The notes beneath the pieces are model-generated. The model worked only from the letters and a program-made list of their open reading frames with translations, ran no database searches and had not been told where the DNA came from. From Heracleum sosnowskyi (taxonomy: Eukaryota > Streptophyta > Magnoliopsida > Apiales > Apiaceae), in assembly GCA_030848705.1 (NCBI GenBank), contig CM061239.1:81822363-81886362 (forward strand): a DNA stretch of 64,000 nucleotides. Reading direction: 5' to 3'. This document shows, piece after piece, positions 34,301-45,405 of this stretch. A program made the position numbers and the translations under genes. Positions within the stretch are counted from its first letter, which is position 1. Each line of letters opens with the position of its first letter.

Positions 34301-36299
34301 AGAATCGTACATTATACTTCATATAATCCGTATTAAAAATATACAAAAATATAAAATTCCCGAACCGTGTTCTTCGTGTTCTTGAAAATCAAAATCAAAT
34401 TCGAAGGTGTTATTGAAATCCAAATCCAAAGTTCAAGTACTCAAATTAAAGATCTTGAGCTCTAGTTTCAAAATCTTCCAACCTCATCATCATCTGGTAA
34501 TTTTTCGATTTTATATGAATTTTTCAAATTTCGAATTAAAATTAGGGTTCATACCCGAATTTGGGATTTTCATTCAGTTGATTCTCCGTTCAATTGATTG
34601 CTTCTAACATGTTCCTAGGGTTCTAATTAGTAGGAATTCATGCTTTAATTTCATGTTTATGTTCAGATTTGAGAAATCGAATTCTAGGGTTTTTGCCCAA
34701 ATTTTAATTTGATTCGTCCGTTCATATGAATGATCTGACATGATTTCTGATAGAGGGCTTTCATTGTATGTGTTCTTAGCTTCGTTTTGATATAAAGAAC
34801 AAAGAGTTTCATGTAAAAAATTTACAGATCGGAAAATTTGTTAAGCTCGCCGGAAAATAGTCGGGTTTTTGATTCCAATGATGTTTTTGGCCTGAATAGA
34901 TTGCTGAGTTTATAAGGAACGTTTTGGTATAAAAAGCCCCAATTTTTAGAGTGTTTTTGAGTCGCCGGATTCTGGGTTTGGTCACCGGATTTTGGAAAAT
35001 TCCGGGTTGTTCTTGGTGACCCGTTTGTGTTCTTCCCGACCCGTTTACCCGTTTTCTTGACCCGGTTTCAATCTTCGAAACCCTAAAATATTTTCAGAAA
35101 ACTGTTTTTGAATTTTATTTTTAAAATTTAATTCGAAAATAGTTTAAAATCTTTTAAAATTCATATTTTTATTTTAAAAATATATTTTTAATTTCAGAAA
35201 ATTCTAAAAGATTATATTTATTATTTTAAATTCGAAAATTGATTAAAATTGATAATTTTAATTATTTTTAATTAATAATTAATTTATTTAATTAATTGAT
35301 TAATTCTTTTAATCAGTTAATTCTTAAAAATTAATTATTAATTAGATTTAATTAATTTAAAATTCAGTTTAATTATTTTCAAGCCTGATTTATTATTTAA
35401 AAATAGTTTGAGCATTTAAAGAGTGTCAATCAATTTTATATTAATTGATTTAATTACTTTTAAATACTTATAATGGGATTAAAAATCCGATTTTTGATTT
35501 AAAAATTATTTGTGACTTATTTAAATTCAAATAAGCCTCGAATATTGTTTTAAAAATATTTATAAGTGCTCTATGGTTTATATGAGTCGATTAATGTGTG
35601 TTAATAGTCCGTAAATGCTCGTACGAGGGCTAATGTCTGAGTTTTAATTGCCGTAAAATAGATCGGGCATCCGATAGGAACCCGATTACTTGTTTAAATG
35701 TAAAAATGATTATGAGTATATATCGAGCATAGAATGAGGATAGTTAGACTTACTGTTATAAGTTGTTTATTATAGAATCGAGTTCCCGGAGCAAGGGAAA
35801 GGGGAAAGTAGAGTGAACGAGATAAAATCCTGTCAGCGACGTAGACCAGGCAAGTATCTGTGCCTTTACTTGCGATAAATTGTTATTGTTTTCAATACTT
35901 AAATGATTGTCATTCCCAGAACAAATCAGATTATCAAATCTTCACCCCGTATTTGAATAACTGATTCCATTTCCTTGAATATTCCTAATTCCTTGATTAA
36001 TCCACAATCATGTTGGTTATTGGAAACCTTCACCTTCAAATTCATTTCATATTGAATACAACCATTGATTATTGACTACCACCGTTGATTATTGATTACA
36101 ACCATTTACTGTTGACTACAACCATTGATTAACTTCTTGAACGAGTACATCGTACCGTTGAAACCTTTCCGCTATTATTTCTCGAACTTTATTTGATATG
36201 AGCAGTTGAAGCTCTTTTGTAATATCTTGACATTGTGCGTTTATTTTGTTAAGCATGTTATTGCTTATCCTCTATGATAGAATTGGCATGTTTTTAAAT

Positions 36300-37426
36300 A
36301 GGACCAGTAATGGTCGGGCCATATTTAAAGCATAATCTAAAAAGGGGAGAAGTTTTATACCTTCCTTGGGACTTAACAAAAGCTATATATGGATGGTATA
36401 TCCTTCCTTGCTCCTTACCTATGCTAATCAAACCTAAAAACTTCAAAACAAAACAAGATTCCATGAGATTACTATTCATATCACTATTCATCATCAACTT
36501 TGAATCCATTTTTGACCAAGCTATCAATCATGGATGATGCTAAGATTAAAGATCTACCTTAGTTTATGGATGAGGATGATTTAGAGCCCAAGAACTTGAT
36601 TTATGGTTGAGTGATAGTGGTAGAAATTTTCTTAAGGTTTTGGAGAAGAAGAAAAGCCGAATGTTCTTGTTCTTCAAGATGCATCTTTTCTTGATTTGTT
36701 TTCCTTGATTTTCTTTTCTTTTGTTTTGTCTAAATACACTTAATACTTTATCATTTAATTTGTGTGGCTAATGACAAGCCTTGTCACCCATGACATGCCT
36801 TTTTTTGAACTTGTGGTGGTGGTGAAAGTGGTGACAAGGTGGTGATTCATCACCTTGTCATCACCTTGTCATGCATATGTCACTCCTCTGCATCATGCTT
36901 ATGTCATCATTTGTATCCTCAATCCTCTTATATATTGCACTTGATGATCTTATATAATACTCCTCCTTTGGTTAGGGTTTAATCCATAATTTGTTACGCT
37001 TTTGTTTCGCGATAGTTTCAGGTGATTTTAAAAACGTTTTTTTGTAGCAATGCTAGGAGATACTCTCTTGATCTTTCCATTTCCTTGGTTTCATATATGA
37101 TCCTAGATTTCTTACCTTGGCTTAAGGTATGATCACATATTTCTCATTCTACATACTTCCTTAAAACGATCAAATCAATACATCATTGATTGTCCGATGA
37201 ATAGTGATAAAAATTCGAATGGGAATCTCTTGATTCTGATTTCGTTTACATTCACTTATTCTTCCTATACATCAATAATATATCCTCGAAACATTCATTC
37301 CATATCATCCACATAGTGTGGTCTGAAAAATTTTCCATCATCAAATTTACTATTCATCAGTGGCAATTTTACTATTCATCAAAAGAAAAAAAAAATTAAC
37401 TAAGTCCAAAATTTGGGGTTGTTACA
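36300..37426 (-). mobile_element. 3' LTR of Gypsy element B, outer part missing
   Basis: This segment matches the outer part of the right-hand LTR: 36325-36590 and 54914-55192 are about 97 percent identical by eye. It continues to ATTTGGGGTTGTTACA at 37426, the LTR edge. Next to it is CTCCCCTCC, i.e. a GGAGGGGAG polypurine tract on the minus strand. The first 3.3 kb of the LTR (present at 51602-54905) are missing here. The left boundary abuts about 36 bp of element A protease (36257-36292), so element B, or a deletion at its edge, lies inside element A. Confidence 0.75.
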
Positions 37427-39033
37427 GTCTCCCCTCCTTAAAAGGATTCCGTCCCAGAATCAAAAAAAATAGCCGAGGTTACTCTTTCAATATAGAAATC
37501 TCCAGTTTCCAGGTTGACTCCTCAACCCTCTGGTTTCATTACAACACCTACTCATTCCGGTCTGTGATATCTACCGGATGTTTTATATAAGCCAATTCTG
37601 GTTGTACTCTTATACACCCATTTTCTATCAACATCCGACTACTCTTGCAGTCGGCGGTACAACGCTTACCATAACTTCGGTTCTCTGAAAGGTTTCTTTC
37701 GGTCGGTCCGTCGGTCTGCGGATCCTACATAGTGCTCACACTCAAACTTGTCGCCAAACATGTTTGGAAAACTCCTCCCGAATCGGGAGTTCATTCATTG
37801 GTCCTTATCTGACACAATGGTGCCTGGAACTCCACGTCACCCAACTATCTCTTTCGTAACTCTTCAATTAAAGATCCCTTGCTAAAAACAAAATATGAGT
37901 AGACTCATTTAATCCATCAATTATAGCTCAATTGACGTCATAGTCCGACTTGATTCTTGTTGATCCTATCACAGAATCCATTATAGTAAAATTACATTCC
38001 TAATCAGGAATCTCTACTAACTGTGATAGTCAACTAGGTCTTTGTTCTGCCTTCATTTTCTGACATATCCAATATTTACTTACCAATCGATAAATCCTTT
38101 TATTTATCGGGCTACCTATAACATTTCCTTAACTTTCTTTACCTTTTCGTACTCTCGGTGTAGCTGTCTCTCTAGGACAGATCTATATTCCTTAATTCGT
38201 TCTGGCTCAATCAGGACTTTTAAATAATCCTCGTTGTACTCTTAACTTCAACTTCATCCTTTCAGTTCCTCTTATTAGTCCTTCCGAAGATTTAGCATCC
38301 TTTATCCCTTGAACATTTGGAACCCCAACTTGGTAGAAAAAAATACCTTATGATTCCTTTATCATCTTTCTCAGTCTTTAATTCTTTCTTCAACATTAAC
38401 TTTATACCTTCACTCGTCATTCGTTCTTGACATAACTAAATTTCCGGCAGCAATTTTGGTTGCATTGCAATCTCAACTAGTCTCTCAATACCATTTCCGG
38501 TTAGCTTAACCTCAATTTCCATTTTCTCAAATCCTTGGATTAACTTTATCCAACGATGTTATCATCTTAAGTCTCTCCGACTAAGGGCATCGGCCACCAC
38601 ATTGGCCTTCCCTGGGCGGTAAAGAATCCCACCGTCATAATCCTTGATTAGCTTTAGCTATCTTTTCAATTCTCATGGTAAGTTCTTTCTGGGAAAGTGT
38701 ATCTAATGCTCTTATGACTTGTATAAATCTCGTACTTCTTTCCATACAATTAGTGCCACCAAATCTTTAAAGCGAAAACTATCACTGCCAATTCTAAGTC
38801 ATGTGTAGGGTATCTAAATTCATATTCCTTTAATTGTCTGGATGCATACGCAATTACCTTTACGTGCTGTATAAGTACACACCCTAATCCTTTATGCGAT
38901 GCGTCGCTATAGACCACAAAATCTCCATTCCCGTATGGCAGTACCAGCACAGGACGGTGACTAGTCTCTTCTGTAATTCCTGGAAACTTTTCTCACATTT
39001 CTTGGTCCATTCAACTTTTCAGTCTTTCGAGTA
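37427..39033 (-). pseudogene. pol: Gypsy element B interior, 3' part (RNase H and decayed downstream pol)
   Basis: The piece 38950-38750 encodes FVVYSDASHKGLGCVLIQ, then YASRQLKEYEFRYPTHDLEL, the RNase H domain that follows RT in Ty3/Gypsy. Flanking sequence to 38580 also resembles RNase H (RPGKANVVADALS-type words can be read on the minus strand with breaks). Between about 38550 and 37430, where integrase is expected, there is no convincing frame. The polypurine tract at 37428-37440 marks the element end. The other side of this interior resumes at 48374, because Copia element C was inserted here. Confidence 0.8.
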
Positions 39034-39038
39034 AGTCT
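39034..39038. repeat. Target-site duplication of element C, left
   Basis: AGTCT at 39034-39038 is repeated at 48369-48373. Joining the flanks restores Gypsy RT/RNase H sequence across the site. Confidence 0.95.
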
Positions 39039-39638
39039 TGTTGCCCAGTAAATAACAATTGTAGAAGGGGGTTGAATACAATTGTATAAGATTCTCGACT
39101 TTATATAACTCAAATATGAAAGATCAATAACAATAACAATAACAGCTTTATTAACTTTGATATAAAACTGTTACAAACTCTCTTAAGAAATTCTGATGTT
39201 CTTAAGAGCTGCTAGCTTACAAAAACTCTCTCAAGAAATTCTGTTCTTAAGAGCTTCTCTCCGATTATGTTCTCTCTCTGATAAGTACATAAATCGAAAC
39301 CAAAACTGTGTTTATATAGTGCACACAGCTTCTCTATCAATAACAAGATAAGTCCTAATCATAATAAAGATAGAAACATATCTTTAATCGATAGCTGCAT
39401 TCTACAAACCAGGAACAAACTTCCATGTTTATCTAGACTCCAAATATAACTCGAAGTAGGAATCCTGATCAGCTTCAAGTCCTGATGATCAAACCTGATC
39501 ATAGTCTGAGTAGGAATCCTGATGATCAATAAGATACTGACGCTTGATCAAATACTGATGACCATGCAATACTGATGACGTCAGCAATCCTGATCAGTTG
39601 AGTCTAGCTTCTGACGATCATTGAATTCTGATCTAACA
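39039..39638 (-). repeat. 3' LTR of element C
   Basis: 600 bp, edges TGTTGCCCAG and GATCTAACA on the plus strand. It contains TATA at 39311-39320 and an AATAAA signal at 39147-39152 (minus strand), and a cluster of AATCCTGATSA words at 39450-39600. Identical to 47769-48368. Confidence 0.97.
39147..39152 (-). terminator. Polyadenylation signal in the 3' LTR of element C
   Basis: The minus strand reads AATAAA about 160 bp downstream of the TATA box in the same LTR. That spacing puts the R region between roughly 39280 and 39130. Confidence 0.5.
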
Positions 39639-39656
39639 ATCTCCCCCAATCTCATA
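39639..39656 (-). other. Polypurine tract of element C
   Basis: The minus strand reads GAGATTGGGGGAGAT directly before the LTR start TGTTAGATCAG. It lies about 90 bp past the stop of the pol ORF. Confidence 0.9.
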
Positions 39657-39747
39657 CTTTGTGAAATAAAGTATAGATTCCAAATATTCAATGATGTCAA
39701 AAACATGTATCAAAATGTACGAGTATCTTCAGAAACAACTTATCTGT

Positions 39748-42700
39748 TTAAGCTTTGTGATAGAACAGATTCATCTTCAAGAAGTTGGATAATAAACTTT
39801 CTTCTTTTTCTTCAAGAATTTGAATCAGTCTTTCCTTAAGATTTCTGAGTTCTTCATCTTCCTCATTAATCTGGTAGATAGCTGCTCTGAGATTCTGTAT
39901 GGAGTTTCTCTGTAGACTGTGTTCTTCAAGCAAAAGATAAGCAATTTCCTTCCCATCAGGATTGAGAAAAAGATGAGTCATGCCAAAATTTACTTCTTTA
40001 ACAGCAGTACCCCTTTGCATTTCCACATCCTGACCTCTTTGATTTAAGTACATGGGAGTATAATTACCATTGAAATTACTGTTTCCATCCAGTCTTCTTC
40101 TTATTGTTGACAAAATTATGTCACTCCATTCCTTGTACACTTGGTTCTTCCATCTTAACAGATAGTAAACATATTTCAGTTCCTGTGTAGTTTTCATCAG
40201 CAGATCTTGAATAGATAGAATCTTCACACTACCATCTTTCATGAAGTACAGAAGCTTTTCTTTCTTTTCAAAACCATCATGACAATCTATAACTATATCA
40301 ACAACTAATAAATTGTTCAGGTTTTCAGAAGTTAAAGTACCTCCAATTTCTGTCAAGGAGTAAGGATCAACATATGACATATTCAAATATTCACCATCTC
40401 TGTGTCCAATACCTCCTCTTGAATTACTTGACAATTGCTTCAGATTTGAAAACATCTTTAACCAGAGTGCTTTTGATCTAGCCATATCAGACAAATCAAC
40501 AACACTTGAAGCACTTGTAATAATTCCACCAGACTGAAAATTGATAGGTGTATCACAACTTAATGTGCTAATATGTTTCCACTTCTTGTATTTCTCCTTT
40601 TCATGAGCGTAGCTTCTTTCAAGTAAAGATTCTTGTCTGCTTGAATTTCTCCATTGTCTTTTATTTGAAACTTTAAGCCTTTGTAGATAGAGATTGAAAT
40701 CTTTATTTGTTCTTCTTGTAATATCTCTTCTTCTGGCTTGTTCTTCTTCATCTACTTCTTTGTTGTGACAATCAACAACAGTAGATAAAATTATCAAATC
40801 AACCTCTTGCAGAATTTCAGATTCGTCAGGATCTTGAATATTGTCAGGATTAGAATCTTCAATTTGATTTGTATTGCTGAGAGTTGATTTACTTGATTTT
40901 CTTCTCAATTCAGGTTCTTCTTCAACAATTCCATCATCACCAAAAGTAGATCTGTCAGGAACTACTAGAGTTTGAATAGGTTCAGGAATTTCTTCAATTC
41001 TTAACCCTCTAGACCTTGTCTGTCTAGGTACTGTTTGAGTTGAAGAACCTCTTCTACTTCTTCTAGCACCTCTCCTACCTCTGCTTCCTCTACCTCTAGC
41101 AGGAACAGTATAGCTTTCCATTGTCTCTCTTTGTAGTCTCAAAAATTCTTCATGTGAGAGATCTGGATATTCTTCACTTGCTGTAGAGAGTGCTTTTCTT
41201 GCAAATAATTGTTGAACTCTTTTATCAGTGTGATATAGAGTAACAATTCTACCGTCTTTTGTAGAAAACTTCTGGAATAAATTTGATGCATCTTCAGGAT
41301 TATCAATAATTACATCTTCATCACCTTCAGGAATTGTAGCAAGAATTTGTCCATGACCAGGTGTCAGGATTTGATCTTCCGTCAGGATCTGAGATTGCAC
41401 CAATGTTCTTACTGTCTTAACTCCAGAATCAGAAACATGAGTTGACTGCGTTGTTTGACTTTGAGAAGTTTGGATTGTCTTCATAACAACAGCATCAGAG
41501 GTTTCTCCTTGTATCGCTTTGTCACCACCATCATCTCCAGTATCATCATCATTATTTCTTAATACTAGATCAGGTGTACATTTTGTCTGAATAACCTTCT
41601 CCCCCTTTTTGACATCAGGATTTGACAATAATTGCAAAATTAAGGAAAGAGAGGCTTGAATTTCAGTTACCTTAGTATCCAGAGAATCAATTCTTTGATT
41701 GATTGAGGTTTGTTCTGAAACAACAGATTTCACTTGGGATTCCACTACCCTTAGTTGAAAAGTAGTAGGCACCTTTGTAAAATTATTAAAGATATCAGTC
41801 CTCACTTTTTCAGTTGAGCCCTTGATAGAATCAATCTCACTTTTCAGGCTTTTGGATAACAAAGTTGTAGCCTTCAGATGATTCTTCAAGTCTTGATTCT
41901 CTATAGACTTCACTGCATTATAGGCATGTTCAATAGCAGAAGAAAAACTGATAGATTCATCAGATTGGTGCCATGAATTGTTCCATTCATTCTGTCTAAA
42001 TGCCTCTGCAGGATCAAAGGAAGGAGTAGAAAAATCTTGTCTCTGATCTTTCCCAGTGAAAGCTTTGCCAGCCATATACGTACTTGATGAACCAAAATTA
42101 GTTCCAAGACTAATCTTGAGTGCTGTAGCAAGCTGTTCCTTCTCTTTTCTATTCTCATTATCATCATCACTATCATCATCAGAATTATCATCATCAGAAC
42201 CATGAGATATGTCAGGATCAGGAATTGCAATACCTTTCAGTTTATCCTGAGATTCTGAGATAGGATGATCTATTGGTCTTGAACGAAGTGGCTGAATCAA
42301 AATAGGTTCATTATCAGGAGCACCACTAGCGTCAGGATGAACATCGTCAGGATTTGATATGCTTGCATCAGTATTTGCTACCAATGGTTCTTGTGGATCT
42401 TGAGGTTCAGAAGCTGCTTCAACACTTTGAGCTAAAGGTTCTTGTGTGCTTCCCTCATTGACAATGTTCACGACCAATCTTTCAACAGAAGCTGTAGCTT
42501 TGCCTGCATCTTCACTTTGAGAAGATGGTTCTTGTGTAGCTGGAATGTTGATGTCTTCATTCTCCCTTTGAGAAAATGGTTCTTGTGTGACCATTCCACT
42601 AGCTAAGCCTTCACCCAAACTTTGATTGAGTGGTTCTTGTGTGGCAGGATCAACAGTAGCTGCTGAATTACTCTGAAATTCAGGTTCTTGTGGGCTTGAT

Positions 42701-45390
42701 CCTTTCAGCTTCTTCTGTCTCTGATAGACTAACTCTTCTGCATTCCTCTTTTTCTTTGATGTAGGTGTAAGACCAACCAAGGAAGCAGTTGTAGATACCT
42801 TCTCCCAAGAATGTCCTCGAATCTGAGATGGAGAGGCTGGAGAGTCTGATATAGAGACAACTTTTGGTGTTGCATCAGGAATACTAACATCAGGATTTGA
42901 TGTCTGAATATCAGTATCCTTCATTTGCACTGTCAAAGAAATATGATACCTGCTCTTTGATAATTTCCTTGTCTTATGTGGTTTTGATAAAGGTACCACA
43001 GCTTTAGTAGCAGTATCAGCAACTTCCTTGTTCACATTCATCACAGAGGATATAGGTAAGTCATCCTCTGAATCACTTTCCAGTAAGAATTGAGCTAAGG
43101 TTTCATACCATGCTCTTGGAGCTTGCTTTAGTCCATAAAGTGCCTTATCCAGTCTGTAGACATGATCTGGATATTTAGGATCAATGAAACCAGGAGGTTG
43201 TTCAACATAAACTTCTTCCTCCAGTTCACCATTTAAGAAAGCACTTTTAACATCCATCTGGAAAACCTTGAATTTCTTATGTGCTGCATAAGCAAGAAAT
43301 ATCCTGATGGCTTCTAGTCTTGCAACAGGAGCAAAAGTTTCATCATAGTCAATTCCCTCTTGTTGGGAATACCCCTTTGCAACTAGTCTAGCTTTGTTTC
43401 TGATAATGACTCCATCAGAATCAGTCTTGTTCTTGAAAATCCACTTTGTACCAACTATTGATCTATTCTTTGGTCTTGGTACCAGTTTCCAGACTTCATT
43501 CCTTTCGAATTCATTCAGTTCTTCTTGCATTGCAGTAACCCAATCAGCATCTTTAAGTGCATCTTCAACTTTCTTAGGCTCCTCCTTGGATAGAAAGTTA
43601 TTATATAAACATTCATTCTGAGTTGCACTTCTTGTTTGAACACCTGCATCAGGATCTCCAATTATCAAATCAGGAGTATGATCTTTTGTCCATTTCCTTG
43701 CTGGTGTCAAATTGTTTCTTGAAGTAGATGCTCCCCCTGGATTGGTGTTATCTTGATTGAAAGAATTTGATTGATTTGAAGCTCTCCCTGAATTATTGCT
43801 ATGCCCTCCTGATGTGTTATCAGGATCTTCACTTGAATCAGTATCTGAAGAATTCTGTCCTGATGATTGAGTTGACTCTGAACTTGTAGTTGAATGTCGT
43901 TGCTCCCCCTCAACATTAGCACTACTAGTTGTATCACTGTTGTTTGCATCATCAGTATTAGCACCATCAGTATCTGGTGTGTCATCAGGATTTGGTGACC
44001 CATCAGGATCTGATGTATTGACAGGATCTGATTCACTTTCTTCAGGTTCCATGGAAGCTTCATTTTCAAATAACAATCTATCATGCGAGTCTTCAATGAT
44101 TCCAGTTATCTTCTTATCATCAAAAGATACATGAATTGACTCCATGACAGTTCTTGTTCTCAAATTAAAAACTCTGAAGGCTCTCGATGTAGGATAACCT
44201 ATGAATATTCCTTCATCAGCCTTTGTTTCAAATTTCCCTAGCTGTTCAGGATGAGTTCTGAGAACAAAACATTTACAGCCAAACACATGCAAATGCTTCA
44301 GACTTGGCTTCTTCTCTTTGAGAGACTGATAAGGAGTGACACCATGCCTGTTTATCAATGTAAGATTTTGTGTATAGCATGTTGTGTTGACTGCTTCTGC
44401 CCAGAAATATGTAGGTAATTTAGCTTCTTCCAACATAGTTCTGCCAGCTTCAATAAGAGTTCTATTCTTCCTTTCTACTACTCCATTTTGCTGAGGTGTG
44501 CCAGGAGCAGAGAATTGTTGAATGATTCCTTTGTATTTGCAGAACTCTTCCATCTTTGAATTCTTAAATTCAGTACCATTATCACTTCTCAGAATCTTGA
44601 CTTTGTACTTTGTGGTTGTCTCAATCATCCTCACATGATCCAACAGAACTTCAGGAGTTTCATCTTTTCTATGCAGAAAATACACCCAGGTGAATCTAGA
44701 ATATTCATCAACAATTACAAGAGTGTACCTTTTCTTACTGATGGACATGATGTTGACTGGACCAAACAGATCAAGATGTAGCATGTGATATGGTTCTTCA
44801 ATAGAGGATTCTGATTTACTCTGGAATGATGTCCTTCTTTGTTTTGCTTTTTGGCATGCATCACAGAGTCCATCAGGTGTATATAAGACATTAGGTAATC
44901 CTCTTACTAACTCTTTCTTAACCAACTCATTGATGTTGCTGAAGTTGAGATGAGAAAGCTTCTTATGCCAATTCCAACTTTCATCTACTGAAGCTTTACT
45001 GATGAAACATGTAGGAGAGCCATCAGTATCTGAGAGAATGTTGGCTTCATATATGTTACCATGCCTGTAGCCAGTTAGTGCTATCTTCCCTGTTGCTTTA
45101 CTGACTACTTCACAATGTGTGGAATAGAAATTGACATGATAACCTCTGTCAGTGATTTGACTAATACTCAACAAATTGTGTTTTAGTCCCTTCACTAGAG
45201 CTACTTTTTCAATGATGACATTTCCAATGATTATATTGCCATATCCCAAGGTTTGTCCAATGTTGCCATCTCCATAAGACACAGTTGGGCCAGCTTTTTC
45301 CTCATATTCTGATAACAGGGCTTTGTTTCCAGTCATGTGCACAGAACATCCACTATCCATGACTAACACATTTTTCTTTTTACCCTGCAT
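39748..45390 (-). CDS. pol: Copia pol fused in frame to env-like C-terminal region (element C)
   Basis: A single open frame of 1880 codons. Domains: protease (VMDSGCSVHMTG, residues 10-21); pre-integrase zinc finger (WHKKLSHLNF...CDACQKAK, about 138-184); integrase core with LDLFGP, RSDNGTEF and NGVVERKN (about 205-310); a Ser/Asp/Asn-rich linker full of NPD, DPD and DTD (about 440-560). RT fingers follow (WIFKNKTDSDG; DVKSAFLNGELEEEVYVE; ALYGLKQAPRAWYETLAQFL, about 600-765). At residue 766 LLES runs directly into DSEDDLPIS, resembling the SDDDVPLSQFLK of the env-like region of element A. The YxDD box, RT thumb and RNase H are missing. The remaining 1100 residues hold a coiled coil (about 1180-1290), an RGRGSRGRRGARRSRRG basic patch (about 1430), and helical segments. 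It is preceded in the same frame by gag and one TAG. The frame is intact, so a fusion protein could be made, but it would lack RT activity. Confidence 0.92.
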   Translation of the reverse strand: MQGKKKNVLVMDSGCSVHMTGNKALLSEYEEKAGPTVSYGDGNIGQTLGYGNIIIGNVIIEKVALVKGLKHNLLSISQITDRGYHVNFYSTHCEVVSKATGKIALTGYRHGNIYEANILSDTDGSPTCFISKASVDESWNWHKKLSHLNFSNINELVKKELVRGLPNVLYTPDGLCDACQKAKQRRTSFQSKSESSIEEPYHMLHLDLFGPVNIMSISKKRYTLVIVDEYSRFTWVYFLHRKDETPEVLLDHVRMIETTTKYKVKILRSDNGTEFKNSKMEEFCKYKGIIQQFSAPGTPQQNGVVERKNRTLIEAGRTMLEEAKLPTYFWAEAVNTTCYTQNLTLINRHGVTPYQSLKEKKPSLKHLHVFGCKCFVLRTHPEQLGKFETKADEGIFIGYPTSRAFRVFNLRTRTVMESIHVSFDDKKITGIIEDSHDRLLFENEASMEPEESESDPVNTSDPDGSPNPDDTPDTDGANTDDANNSDTTSSANVEGEQRHSTTSSESTQSSGQNSSDTDSSEDPDNTSGGHSNNSGRASNQSNSFNQDNTNPGGASTSRNNLTPARKWTKDHTPDLIIGDPDAGVQTRSATQNECLYNNFLSKEEPKKVEDALKDADWVTAMQEELNEFERNEVWKLVPRPKNRSIVGTKWIFKNKTDSDGVIIRNKARLVAKGYSQQEGIDYDETFAPVARLEAIRIFLAYAAHKKFKVFQMDVKSAFLNGELEEEVYVEQPPGFIDPKYPDHVYRLDKALYGLKQAPRAWYETLAQFLLESDSEDDLPISSVMNVNKEVADTATKAVVPLSKPHKTRKLSKSRYHISLTVQMKDTDIQTSNPDVSIPDATPKVVSISDSPASPSQIRGHSWEKVSTTASLVGLTPTSKKKRNAEELVYQRQKKLKGSSPQEPEFQSNSAATVDPATQEPLNQSLGEGLASGMVTQEPFSQRENEDINIPATQEPSSQSEDAGKATASVERLVVNIVNEGSTQEPLAQSVEAASEPQDPQEPLVANTDASISNPDDVHPDASGAPDNEPILIQPLRSRPIDHPISESQDKLKGIAIPDPDISHGSDDDNSDDDSDDDNENRKEKEQLATALKISLGTNFGSSSTYMAGKAFTGKDQRQDFSTPSFDPAEAFRQNEWNNSWHQSDESISFSSAIEHAYNAVKSIENQDLKNHLKATTLLSKSLKSEIDSIKGSTEKVRTDIFNNFTKVPTTFQLRVVESQVKSVVSEQTSINQRIDSLDTKVTEIQASLSLILQLLSNPDVKKGEKVIQTKCTPDLVLRNNDDDTGDDGGDKAIQGETSDAVVMKTIQTSQSQTTQSTHVSDSGVKTVRTLVQSQILTEDQILTPGHGQILATIPEGDEDVIIDNPEDASNLFQKFSTKDGRIVTLYHTDKRVQQLFARKALSTASEEYPDLSHEEFLRLQRETMESYTVPARGRGSRGRRGARRSRRGSSTQTVPRQTRSRGLRIEEIPEPIQTLVVPDRSTFGDDGIVEEEPELRRKSSKSTLSNTNQIEDSNPDNIQDPDESEILQEVDLIILSTVVDCHNKEVDEEEQARRRDITRRTNKDFNLYLQRLKVSNKRQWRNSSRQESLLERSYAHEKEKYKKWKHISTLSCDTPINFQSGGIITSASSVVDLSDMARSKALWLKMFSNLKQLSSNSRGGIGHRDGEYLNMSYVDPYSLTEIGGTLTSENLNNLLVVDIVIDCHDGFEKKEKLLYFMKDGSVKILSIQDLLMKTTQELKYVYYLLRWKNQVYKEWSDIILSTIRRRLDGNSNFNGNYTPMYLNQRGQDVEMQRGTAVKEVNFGMTHLFLNPDGKEIAYLLLEEHSLQRNSIQNLRAAIYQINEEDEELRNLKERLIQILEEKEESLLSNFLKMNLFYHKA

Positions 45391-45405
45391 CAGAATAGAA
45401 ACACA

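Larger units (their letters stand above)
29912..36256 (+). mobile_element. Probable solo LTR (about 2.55 kb) interrupted by a CACTA transposon
   Basis: TGTAAGATCCGTGAAC starts inside the protease codons of element A. At the other end, the word GTTAT that precedes the insertion (29907-29911) recurs at 36257-36261, and the sequence after it resumes element A protease on the minus strand. This is good evidence for one insertion with a 5-bp duplication. Removing the CACTA at 30325-34115 leaves about 2.55 kb, with a TATA box at 34291 and short TTGATTATTGA/CTACAACCA repeats near 36055-36130. No primer-binding site or coding is seen, so it is read as a solo LTR. The right edge (AAGCAT) is not a clean CA end. 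Confidence 0.6.

Noticed and set aside
36310..36537. Pair of overlapping ORFs on both strands in the Gypsy LTR (also at 54899-55120)
   Set aside because: The frames lie in LTR sequence, not in a coding region. They are kept open in both copies only because the copies are about 97 percent identical.
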